A stretch of 64,000 nt of DNA from Rhynchopus sp. YZ270_cl-10 (taxonomy: Eukaryota; Euglenozoa; Diplonemea; Diplonemida; Diplonemidae). The DNA lies in contig OZ037905.1 in NCBI GenBank assembly GCA_964035575.1, positions 25,001-89,000 on the forward strand. Direction: 5' to 3'. The notes beneath the pieces are model-generated. The model was given only the letters and a program-made list of their open reading frames with translations. It had not been told where the DNA came from and ran no database searches. Position 1 is the stretch's first letter, and every line of letters starts with the position of its first letter. Positions 1 through 8,979 of the stretch are shown here, piece by piece. The translations under genes were made by a program, and so were the position numbers.

Positions 1-617
1 GCTGCATCTGTACTTCCCCGATGCCAACTAGACGACTACTGGTCCGGAACCTCTGTGTAGTGTTGAATCATTAGATCCAGTGTGTACCTACAGTGTGTGG
101 ACAATAGTTCCCAGAGTAACCCAACCCAGAATTTTGTACCCTCAGGCCAAGACCGTCACACTGTTTCTGGATGACGTGCCAGCACCTTCACATTCTAGCC
201 TCCAATATCATACAGGCTCTGTTATCTCAAACGAATGATAATTTGGTGACGGGCTAAAAAACCTGTCGTTTTTGTGTGACACTTCCATGGAAACGTGAGG
301 AGGACCACACTTTTTTTACAGGTGGTTTTTTTTGTAAGCACCTCACGCACTGGGCAGGCGGTCAGCTATTCGCTTCCCGCGGGGCGTTCGCGTGCGCGCT
401 TCGCGCGCCCGCTCACGGTAACGCATCACAAAAAAACCTCACTCGTGCCTTCATGAACTGGCTTTTCAGGTGAAAAGTGGCCTGTTAAAAAGTGGTGTTT
501 TTGTGGTAAACGCCAGATGGTCAAAAGAGTGATCTGACCATATTCTCCAGGTATAACTTGTACTCAAAAAGTTCATTAACGAAGGAATCTTGCACTTTTG
601 ACCATCACATATTACAT
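1..617. repeat. Degenerate interspersed repeat, copy 1
   Basis: No gene is seen. The stretch shares blocks with 2028-2640, including 'tactggtccggaacct', 'tttttaccctcag' and 'cttgcacttttgacca', so it is one copy of a dispersed repeat present at least twice here. The 'ctttttaccctcag...agacc' block also recurs near 62480. Around 393-415 there is a short palindrome (gcgcgcttcgcgcgc). Coding capacity is not recognisable. It could be a decayed retroelement, but nothing proves it. Confidence 0.55.
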
Positions 618-1394
618 CAGTCCTATTCGTGGTCATTTACCCCCCCCCCTTTGGGTCGGTGAACCGGAAATTTTGGAAATAAGGGGGTAAAATAAGGGGG
701 GGGGGTAAATGAGGGGGTAAGGGGGGGGGGTAAATTACCATGTTATGGGTTAGGTCATGTTTTTGGGTGGGAAGGGGGGACTTTTTCATACACGGTGGGG
801 TAAAATTTTGCACAACACAGTGTGACGACACATGCTCTCATGACAAATGTGTCATCTGAAAAAAATTCCTCACTTCCTTGCGACATCGCAAGCAGTCATG
901 CATCATGGATCCACATCATCCACATCATTGACCATTGTTCCCCCTTTCCTCATTTCGAGCTTGTCTCCAGCTTCAAATCAGACGAGTCCTACAGTCTCCG
1001 GATGTACGACCCGCTGAACACATCAGCCCCTCCCAGCAAACCATAAAACAAAACAGGTATGCGCTGCACTAAGTGAAACTATTACCCCATAATTACACGC
1101 CAGGTGGTGTTTTGCCACTCGTTCCCTGAACCCCCTCGCTTCGCTCGTGGGTTTAGGTCACTCGTGACAAAACACCACCTGGCGTGTTGCGGCGATAATT
1201 ACCCAAAAATTACCTGGTGGCTGGTACTTTACCCCCCCAGGGGGGTAAAGTACCAGCCACAACAGGGTATTATAAGGGGGGGGGGTAAATTACCATGTTA
1301 TTTTGGCCTGAACCGTTTTTTTCTGAAAAAGGGGGTAAAATAAGGGGGGGGGGGTAAATTTAGGGGGGGGGGTAAATGACCACGAATAGGACTG
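618..1394. mobile_element. TIR element (non-autonomous) with C/G-rich ends
   Basis: The ends are inverted repeats: cagtcctattcgtggtcatt at the left and its complement, ending ggactg, at the right. They are followed inward by long C or G runs. AT dinucleotides at 616-617 and 1395-1396 flank it. The related copy near 2590 reads acatgtgttttt without an insert, as expected of an empty site, although the sequence after this point also differs by an extra block. Inside lies a nested hairpin at about 1097-1187 (acgccaggtggtgttttg and its complement) and a perfect palindrome at 1227-1257. No transposase frame is present, so it would need a helper in trans. Confidence 0.6.
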
Positions 1395-3098
1395 ATGTGT
1401 TTTTTCAGGTTTTTCAATGCACTTTTGTGTGCTGGGAAGCATGCCACAAGTGTCATGTTTTACAAGGTAAAAATGACCAAAAAAGCTGATTTTTGGCCGA
1501 ATGCCACATGTCATTTGGCAGTCCATTTTCTGAACACGACTGAAAAAATATTTTTTTTTGGGCCTCAATACCCCCAAACAACACGTTAAGCCCAAAAAAG
1601 TCACTTTCTGATGAGCAACTATTTATTTAAAAAAATCGATTTTTTGGTCAAATCCCCCCTGGTGGTGAGGGGGTGTGTGGGTGGGTAGTGTGTGTGGGTG
1701 TGTGGGTGGGTAGTGTGTGTGGGTGTGGGTGGCGCACATCTCTATAGTAAAGACTAAAAAACTAAGGTTTTTTAGGATATCTTTTCAAAACTAAAACGTG
1801 AAACTCCAGAACCTTCATGAAATTTCACTCCTGCGCTCGCCACTATTTACAGCACTCCTACAGTATTACTCTCAGCAGATTTATTGATTCTCAGTATATG
1901 TTCGAAATTCTCCAGTGCGACCTCTCTTGGTAGGATAAGTACTGTACATAATACTATATTCATTCACACCGGGGAGTAAAAGGTCTCTCTCTAATCATTG
2001 TATAACTTCAGGGACGTACTCTTTCTGCTGTAGCATTGTTTGCCCCATGACCACTAGACGAGTACTGGTCCGGAACCTTTGTGTAGTTTTGACTCATTAG
2101 ATCCCGTGTGAACCTCCACAGTGTGTGACCACCTTCGTGTCCCGGGGACACCCATCCCAACACTTTTTACCCTCAGACCAAGACCTTCACACTGTTTCTA
2201 GATGAAGTACCTTGAATGTCTCCTACACATTGCTAGTGCACTCATGTTCTAAAGACAATTTGTTTTCCAAATTAAAACGTGAAAATCCAGAGCTTTTCGT
2301 AAATTTCACTCCTACGCTCGCCAGTATTTGCAGCACTTCTCTAGTGTTACTCTCGGCGTATTTTTTGGCTCTCTGTAACATGTGTTCATTATCTTTCCAT
2401 TGCGACCAGTCTCTGCATGATTAGTACCTCACATATTTATTCATTCACACCTGAGCGTAAAATGTCGAAAATTTTTGGCTTTTGTGGCAAACGCCAGCTG
2501 GTCTGAAGAGTGATCTGACCATATTCCCCAGGTATAACTTGTACTCAAAAAATGAAATGGCGAAGGAATCTTGCACTTTTGACCACCACACATTACATGT
2601 GTTTTTAAGGCAAAAATAACCGAAAAAGCTTATTTTTGGCCGAATGGCAAGTGTCACTAACATGAAGGGTATCAGGTTAGGACTGAAAAAAAGTAGTTTT
2701 TCAGGCCTCAATATCTCCATATAACACGACTATAAAATGTACATTTTTTCTGATGTGCAACTATTTTTTGTGTTTTTTGGTGTTTTCCGGTCTATGGTGG
2801 TGAGGGTGGGTGTGTGTGTGTGTGGGTGTGTGTGGGTGGCGCACACCTCTAAAGTAAAAACTAAAAAACTAAGGTTTTTTAGAATTTGCAAAAACAAGCA
2901 CAGTTAGAAGGTCCACCTTCCTACAAGGCATGAAAGGTAGTTGGGCTTCGTGTGTGCAAAAGCCACTGTGGAACGGCGGCCCCATTGCCAACCCGCACAG
3001 CGAGACATCTTTACGTATGTTCCTGCGTGGAGTTACCCAGGCAAGGTGCAGGAAAGGGAAGCAAAGTCAGATGACACCTTTCATTTGTGGAAGTGGGT
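1395..3098. repeat. Degenerate interspersed repeat, copy 2, with TG-rich tracts
   Basis: This spacer holds the second copy of the repeat seen at 1-600 (blocks at 2028-2640) and two G/T microsatellite-like tracts at about 1660-1740 and 2790-2850. The right end (about 2930-3098) resembles the spacers at 5935-6110 and 42560-42745, so it belongs to the repeated unit of the Ubl-WD40 array. I see no gene. Confidence 0.5.
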
Positions 3099-4190
3099 TC
3101 AAGACAGGTGTGAGATGTCAACAATCTCAACACCATCATCTGCGCCGTACATCACCACACCACCACAGCTGCTGATTTCAAGACCGCAAGAATCCGTCTC
3201 CGGTTCAAATACACGATGCAAGAGTTGCTTCCCTGTTGAGATGGACCACATGCACAATATTTCAGAAGTGTGGGCAGCAACAACGTCGTTCGACACAGCA
3301 ACATCCGCGTAGCCTTCTGAGACATCTTCAAATACACATTCACCTGTTTCGATGTTCCAGACACGTACACATTTGCTGGAACACGCTGCAATGAAAAGCT
3401 GGTTTGGTGTCAGTGCTACATAATGAACATAAGAAGGGCATGTCAGAACAAGTACCTCCACCCCTGTCGTGTAGTCCCAGACGGTGACATCTTTGCTGTT
3501 GTTGCCAAACATCGCCACCTTGTCGCCTGTCACAACCATGACGTAGTTGCACTCCACAATGTGGTCCCATTCATGCACAACAACGCCTGTTGCAATGTCC
3601 CACACCTGCAAACCCTTGTTCTCGCAGCACGACAACAGCTTTGTTCCACAGGGTGACCATGCCGTGGCCCACCTCCAAGCACCGCTTTCATCTCCAAAGG
3701 AGTGCTTCAATGCACCTGTCTTCACGTCATGAACTTCAGCGCACTCTGTGTCATTACTGACACATGAGATCCACTCACTGCACGGTGAGAAGGAAGGGTT
3801 ACAGGCATTGTCTGCAGGGAAGCTGCACAGACACTCATGTGTTTCCGTGTCAAAGATGGACACAACATTCTCGCGGCACATCACAGCAAGGTACCTGTCA
3901 CACGGGGAGAGTGTGAGCGAGTACGTCTCCTCCGAATCATGTATCACCCCAGGAGTGATGATGGCACCAGTGCAGTACAGCTCAACGGCACATCCCTCAT
4001 CCATCTCCGTGTCGCAGATGCGCAAGTCGTCGTTGCCGATGTCGCCACCGCCTCTCATCCGCACACCAACATGCCGAGCACGTGGCGCGCCAAGCTCCGC
4101 AACAAGCTTCCCCTTCACCTGTGCAAGGGTGGCGCTCCTGTCCACTTCTATCACACAGCTTGCAGACTCGAAGTGTCCTGTGATGTCCAT
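3099..4190 (-). CDS. Ubiquitin-like plus WD40 protein, paralog 1
   Basis: A 363-residue protein. Residues 1-73 look like a ubiquitin-like beta-grasp domain with the segment DLRICDTEMDEG at 55-66. From about 88 on, seven WD-type strand endings follow at 111, 152, 195, 236, 276, 313 and 355 (for example QVWDIATG, TVWDYTTG, RVWNIETG), which fits a seven-bladed propeller. Such proteins usually act as binding platforms; the ligand is unknown. I start at the MDITG methionine because it is shared by all eight copies and a pyrimidine tract ending CCCCACAG lies about 20 bases upstream. The frame stays open upstream into that tract, which I regard as untranslated. The paralog's own spacer is duplicated before the reductase gene at 12.5 kb. 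Confidence 0.85.
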   Translation of the reverse strand: MDITGHFESASCVIEVDRSATLAQVKGKLVAELGAPRARHVGVRMRGGGDIGNDDLRICDTEMDEGCAVELYCTGAIITPGVIHDSEETYSLTLSPCDRYLAVMCRENVVSIFDTETHECLCSFPADNACNPSFSPCSEWISCVSNDTECAEVHDVKTGALKHSFGDESGAWRWATAWSPCGTKLLSCCENKGLQVWDIATGVVVHEWDHIVECNYVMVVTGDKVAMFGNNSKDVTVWDYTTGVEVLVLTCPSYVHYVALTPNQLFIAACSSKCVRVWNIETGECVFEDVSEGYADVAVSNDVVAAHTSEILCMWSISTGKQLLHRVFEPETDSCGLEISSCGGVVMYGADDGVEIVDISHLS

Positions 4191-4320
4191 GTTCAAGGGG
4201 TGTAACTCTGTTCTGTGGGGACAGGTGGGTGAGGAGGGCAGGTACAAGAGGCTAATGCCAGAAATGCAGCAAAGTAATAAAAAGGCGAAGAGACAGTTTA
4301 TGTGTCGACCCACTACAGCC

Positions 4321-4708
4321 ACCTATTCAACAGAAGAGGAGAACAAAGAAGTGTGGTCAGAAGAGAGAGGTTGCGTTGCATGCATTGTGAAAACGAGAAT
4401 CGGAAACTTTTATTTTTCTGTATTTGTTGTTGAAACGGTGATGCATCATATTTTGTTACTCAAATTCTTGTCTCTATCATGATTAGAGGTATACCACAAA
4501 AATCATCAAATCCTCCAGTGCTCTTCTTCCTTCCCATGTTGGTGCGTACATGTAGACAAAGGCCCAGACATGTATATATACCTTTACGTATCTTCCTGCG
4601 TGGAGTTACCCAGGCAAGGTGCAGGAAAGGGAAGCAAAGTTAGATGGCATCTTTCCGTTGTGGAAATGTGTTCAAGACAGGTGTGAGATGTCAACAATCT
4701 CAACACCA
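4321..4708. repeat. Spacer duplicated at 12507-12880
   Basis: The segment upstream of paralog 1 and downstream of paralog 2 is almost identical to the segment upstream of the reductase gene and downstream of paralog 4. It is therefore a recent segmental duplication. Within it, on the minus strand at about 4500-4580, GGGCCTTTGTCTAC, then GCACCAACATGGGAA, closely matches the leader and start of the Ala/Glu-rich gene at 16.1 kb; the frame here gives only about 20 codons and looks like a relic of that gene's 5' end. Confidence 0.6.
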
Positions 4709-5776
4709 TCATCTGCGCCGTACATCACCACCACCACAGCTGCTGATTTCAAGACCGCAAGAATCCGTCTCCGGTTCAAATACACGATGCAAGAATTGCT
4801 TCCGTGTTGAGATTGACCACAAACACAATATACCAGAAGCGTATAGAGCAACAGTGTCGTTGGACACAGCCATGTTAGTATAGCAGTCTGAGTTGCTTCC
4901 AGAGAAAAAGGATGCGTCTTCAAATACACATTCACCTGTTTCGATGTTCCAGACACGCACACCTTTGTTGTAACACGCTGCAATGAAACGCTGGTTTGGC
5001 GACAGTGCCACATAATGCACATAAGAAGGGAATGTCAGAACAAGTACCTCCACCCCTGTCGTGTAGTCCCAGATGGTGACATCTTTGCTGCCCTCCCCAA
5101 ACATCGCCACCCTGTCGCCTGTCACAACCATGACCGTGTTGCACTCCACAATGTGGTCCCATTCATGCACAACAACGCCTGTTGCAATGTCCCACACCTG
5201 CAAACCCTTGTTCTCGCAGCACGACAACAGCTTTGTTCCACAGGGTGACCATGCCGTGGCCCACCTCCAAGCACCGCTTTCATCTCCAAAGGAGTGCTTC
5301 AATGCACCTGTCTTCACGTCATGAACTTCAGCACACTCTGTGTCATTATTGACACATGAGATCCACTCACTGCACGGTGAGAATATGGATGCCTGGTCTG
5401 CAGGAAAGCTGCACAGACGCTCATGTGTTTCCGTGTCGAAGATGGACACAACCTTCTCGCGACCCGTCACTGCAACGTACCTGTCACACGGGGAGAGTGT
5501 GAGGTGGTATGTCTCCTCCGAATCTGGTATCACCCCAGGAGTGATGATGGCACCAGTGTAGTACAGCTCAACGGCACATCCCTCATCCATCTCCGTGTCG
5601 CAGATGCGCAAGTCGTCGTTGCCGATGTCGCCACCGCCTCTCATCCGCACACCAACATGCCGAGCACGTGGCACGCCAAGCTCCGCAACAAGCTTCCCCT
5701 TCACCTGTGCAAGGGTGGCGCTCCTGTCCACTTCTATCACATAGCTTGCAGACTCGAAGTGTCCTGTGATGTCCAT
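4709..5776 (-). CDS. Ubiquitin-like plus WD40 protein, paralog 2 (altered C-terminus)
   Basis: A 355-residue member of the array. It lacks two bases in the CAC repeat near 4735 relative to paralog 1, so the last blade strand is lost: the frame ends CGGGDVRRR instead of running on to the shared ending VDISHLS, which is still readable in the neighbouring frame down to about 4672. The protein may therefore have an unclosed seventh blade. The gene is a mosaic: bases 4730-4805 match paralog 1, while 4806-4960 match paralog 4 over more than 100 bases, including an insertion FFSGSNSDCYTN. The Ubl part is the same as in the other copies. It could be functional with a shorter tail or an early pseudogene. 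Confidence 0.75.
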   Translation of the reverse strand: MDITGHFESASYVIEVDRSATLAQVKGKLVAELGVPRARHVGVRMRGGGDIGNDDLRICDTEMDEGCAVELYYTGAIITPGVIPDSEETYHLTLSPCDRYVAVTGREKVVSIFDTETHERLCSFPADQASIFSPCSEWISCVNNDTECAEVHDVKTGALKHSFGDESGAWRWATAWSPCGTKLLSCCENKGLQVWDIATGVVVHEWDHIVECNTVMVVTGDRVAMFGEGSKDVTIWDYTTGVEVLVLTFPSYVHYVALSPNQRFIAACYNKGVRVWNIETGECVFEDASFFSGSNSDCYTNMAVSNDTVALYASGILCLWSISTRKQFLHRVFEPETDSCGLEISSCGGGDVRRR

Positions 5777-6110
5777 GTTCAGGAGGTGGAAATCTGTTCT
5801 GTGGGGACAGGTGTGTGGGGAGAGCAGGAAAAAAGAGGGGTGCGGTGGTGTTTGTGAAAGGAAACGAGATGTGTTGTCATTTGCAAAAACAAGAGAGATG
5901 ACTCACCCACCTCCCACCTTCCCACACCATGACGGGTAGTTGTGCTTCGTAAGTGCAAAAGCCACTGCGGAACGGCGTGGTCTCCATTGCCAACCCACTC
6001 CCACATCGAGAGACATGTGCATCTATGTTCGCGTATCTTCCTGCGTGGCACAGGCAAGGTGCAGGAAAGGAAGCAAAGACAGATGGCATCTTTCATTTGT
6101 GGAAGTGGGT

Positions 6111-7199
6111 TCAAGACAGGTGTGAGATGTCAACAATCTCAACACCCTCATCCATACCGTACATCACCACACCACCACAGCTGCTGATTGCAACACCGTA
6201 AAAGTTAGAGTGATCAACTTCACGACACAACAATTGTTCTCCTGTTGAGATGGACCACACGCACAAAGTAATGGAGGAGTAGGCAGCAACAATGTCGTTC
6301 GTCAAAGCAACATCAGTCCAGCAGCTTCCTGAGTCGTCTTCAAATGCACATTCACCTGTTTCGATGTTCCAGACACGCACACAGATGTCTGTACATGCTG
6401 CAATGAAACGCTCATTTGGTGACAGTGCCACATAAATAACATCAGAAGGGCATGTCAGAACAAGTACCTCCACCCCTGTCGTGTAGTCCCAGATGGTGAC
6501 ATCTTTGCTGTTGTCGCCATACATCGCCACCCTGTCGCCTGTCACAACCATTACGTGCGCGCACTCCACAATGTGGCTCCATTCATGCACAACAACGCCT
6601 GTTGCAATGTCCCACACCTGCAAACCCTTGTTCTCGCAGCACGACAACAGCTTTGTTCCACAGGGTGACCATGCCGTGGCTGACCTCTCATCACCTTCAT
6701 CTCCAAAGGAGTGCTTCAATGCACCTGTCTTCACGTCATGAACTTCTGCACACTCCGTGTCATTATTGATACATGAGATCCACTCACTGCAAGGTGAGAA
6801 GGATGGGACGGAATATAACAAGCAACGGAAGTGGCACAGACGCTCATGTGTTTCCGTGTCGAAGATAGCCACATTAGCATCTAAATGCAGCACTGCAAGG
6901 TACCTGTCACACGGGGAGAGCTGAAGAGAGTACGTATCCTCCAAATCTGGTATCACCCCAGGAGTGATGTTGGCACCACTGCAGTACAGCTCAACGGCAC
7001 ATCCCTCATCCATCTCCGTGTCGCAGATGCGCAAGTCGTCGTTGCCGATGTCGCCACCGCCTCTCATCCGCACACCAACATGCCGAGCATGTGGCACGCC
7101 AAGCTCCGCAACAAGCTTCCCCTTCACCTGTGCAAGGGTGGCGCTCCTGTCCACTTCTATCACACAGCTTGCAGACTCGAAGTGTCCTGTGATGTCCAT
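6111..7199 (-). CDS. Ubiquitin-like plus WD40 protein, paralog 3
   Basis: A 362-residue member with complete ending VDISHLS. The Ubl part differs from paralog 1 at only a few sites, whereas the segment after the first blade (LHLDANVAIFD, then CHFRCLLYSVPSF) and the segment before blade six (DDSGSCWTDVAL) are its own. This is the last copy before the foldback element and reductase gene. The leader carries the CCCCACAG acceptor-like site 21 bases before ATG, and the frame is closed upstream, supporting this start. Function is unknown beyond the propeller scaffold. Confidence 0.85.
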   Translation of the reverse strand: MDITGHFESASCVIEVDRSATLAQVKGKLVAELGVPHARHVGVRMRGGGDIGNDDLRICDTEMDEGCAVELYCSGANITPGVIPDLEDTYSLQLSPCDRYLAVLHLDANVAIFDTETHERLCHFRCLLYSVPSFSPCSEWISCINNDTECAEVHDVKTGALKHSFGDEGDERSATAWSPCGTKLLSCCENKGLQVWDIATGVVVHEWSHIVECAHVMVVTGDRVAMYGDNSKDVTIWDYTTGVEVLVLTCPSDVIYVALSPNERFIAACTDICVRVWNIETGECAFEDDSGSCWTDVALTNDIVAAYSSITLCVWSISTGEQLLCREVDHSNFYGVAISSCGGVVMYGMDEGVEIVDISHLS

Positions 7200-7423
7200 G
7201 TTCAGGGGGTGTAACTCTGTTCTGTGGGGACAGGTGTGTGGGGAGGGAAGGTAGAAGAGGGGTGGTCTCCACGTGCAGGAAACGGTGGCAAAGTTTAACT
7301 GTTAGAACAATAGATGTTTTTATTGTCACTTGTGTCAAAATCTCTTTGTACTCTGTTTGTGTATTTTTCCTATTTTACCTTTTTCTCGCAAAGTTAGATG
7401 TGCAAAAAAAAAAAGAAGAAGTT

Positions 7424-7490
7424 GAAATGCAAACGCCATCGGCGGACGCAGGCACTGGTACCCCACGGATTCTCGAACTCCATAGAGTTC
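7424..7490 (-). repeat. Short dispersed repeat, tRNA-B-box-like
   Basis: Shares gcaaacgcc and ggacgcaggcactg with 50071-50145 and 54608-54675. Read on the minus strand, this copy and the 50 kb copy contain GTTCGA followed three bases later by CC, resembling a Pol III B box with one extra base. It may be a worn tRNA-derived SINE. The resemblance is weak. Confidence 0.35.
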
Positions 7491-7571
7491 ACTTCATTGG
7501 CATGCACACGGTGAAGCAATCACATAATCATTGCCCCATCCAGTATGGGGGTATTATGACGTAAAGACAAT

Positions 7572-8951
7572 ATGGGTCATTCTCAAAAAACCCCCCCCCC
7601 ATCGGTTCCACACCGGTTTTTTGACGTTCTATGGGGTCTGAGCCCCCACAGACCCCCAAAAAGTGCCCACAACCCTCCGGAAATCGGTTTTGGGCGACTT
7701 TTGGCGGTGTTTTGTGGAAAAATGGCACTTTTTTTGCTATTTTCAGGCTATTTTGGCCTGTTTTGGCCTATTTTCACTGTATGACCGGTATATCGGGTTT
7801 TATGAGGTTTGAGCACCAACAGGTGCCACGAAACACCCCAGTACCGGTTGTGTGGGTCTCCTGTGGGGTTTTGGGGGTGAAATATACCTTTTGCTGTTGG
7901 TTATGGGCCATATTTGGGTGTTTTTGGGCTATGTGGGCTGGTATGTGTTGTATGGGCCAAATTGGGTGTTTTGGGGGGTAGAGGGTCATGGTGGTACGTT
8001 CATTTCTCGGTGGCGGCGACGCTTATTGCTCGCTATTCTGGCCCCATTTCCTCCATTTCACCCCTCCCCGACCCTTTTCTGATGAAGATCTTTGCAGTGC
8101 TGGGTCCTGTCGCAAATGTTCTGTGTGAACGTCCTTTTATAGCACAGGGGAGTATGAGGGGGGTAAAAATAGCCGTTTTTTACCCAAAAACACCAAGAAA
8201 AACACCAAGAAAAGTGACAAATGTGTCCAAAACAGGTCGGAATGGGCTCACAGCTCATTTTTGGGGTATATTTGGGCCAAAAGAGGCCTCCTGGCGTCAA
8301 AAAAATCGAGTTTTTTTGGTCAAAAACGGCTATTTTTACCCAAATATGCTCCCATATTCTATAAAAGGACGTTCACACAGAACATTTGCGACAGGACCCA
8401 GCACTGCAAAGATCTTCATCAGAAAAGGGTCGGGGAGGGGTGAAATGGAGGAAATGGGGCCAGAATAGCGAGCAATAAGCGTCGCCGCCACCGAGAAATG
8501 AACGTACCACCATGACCCTCTACCCCCCAAAACACCCAATTTGGCCTGTACACTGCAGGTGGCACATACATGGCAAAAAACACCCAAATATGGCCCATAA
8601 CCAAGAGCAAATGGTATATTTCACCCCCAAAACCCCACAGGAGACCCACACAACCGGTACTGGGGTGTTTCGTGGCACCTGTTGGTGCTCAAACCTCATA
8701 AAACCCGATATACCGGTCATACAGTGAAAATAGGCCAAAACAGGCCAAAATAGCCTGAAAATGGCCTAAAATAGCCTGAAAATGGCAAAAAAAGTGCCAT
8801 TTTTCCACAAAACACCGCCAAAAGTCGCCCAAAACCGATTTCCGGAGGGTTGTGGGCACTTTTTGGGGGTCTGTGGGGGCTCAGACCCCATAGAACGTCA
8901 AAAAACCGGTGTGGAACCGATGGGGGGGGGGGGGTTTTGAGATTTACCCAT
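7572..8951. mobile_element. Foldback element, about 1.38 kb, arms of about 0.55-0.6 kb
   Basis: The left arm (7572-8150) and right arm (8350-8951) are reverse complements for nearly their full length, starting atgggt..tctcaaaa then a C run, and ending in the complement. The central 200 bases are themselves partly inverted (gtaaaaatagccg against cggctatttttac), so almost the whole element can fold on itself. The arms have diverged in places (for example near 7920-7970 against 8540-8590), so they are not an assembly echo. Frames inside are mirror artefacts. The right end lies about 30 bases from the reductase stop codon. No clear target duplication was found. Confidence 0.8.
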
Positions 8952-8979
8952 TTTCAACACACTAACAACAGGCTGCATC

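Noticed and set aside
3748-4482. Plus-strand frame of 244 codons, with similar ones at 5423, 6885, 13612, 41954, 43379, 46331 and 48992
   Set aside because: They are antisense shadows of the conserved Ubl-WD40 genes and recur only because the genes do.
7631-8727. Several frames inside the foldback element
   Set aside because: The same peptides appear on both strands because the arms are inverted; they are not independent genes.
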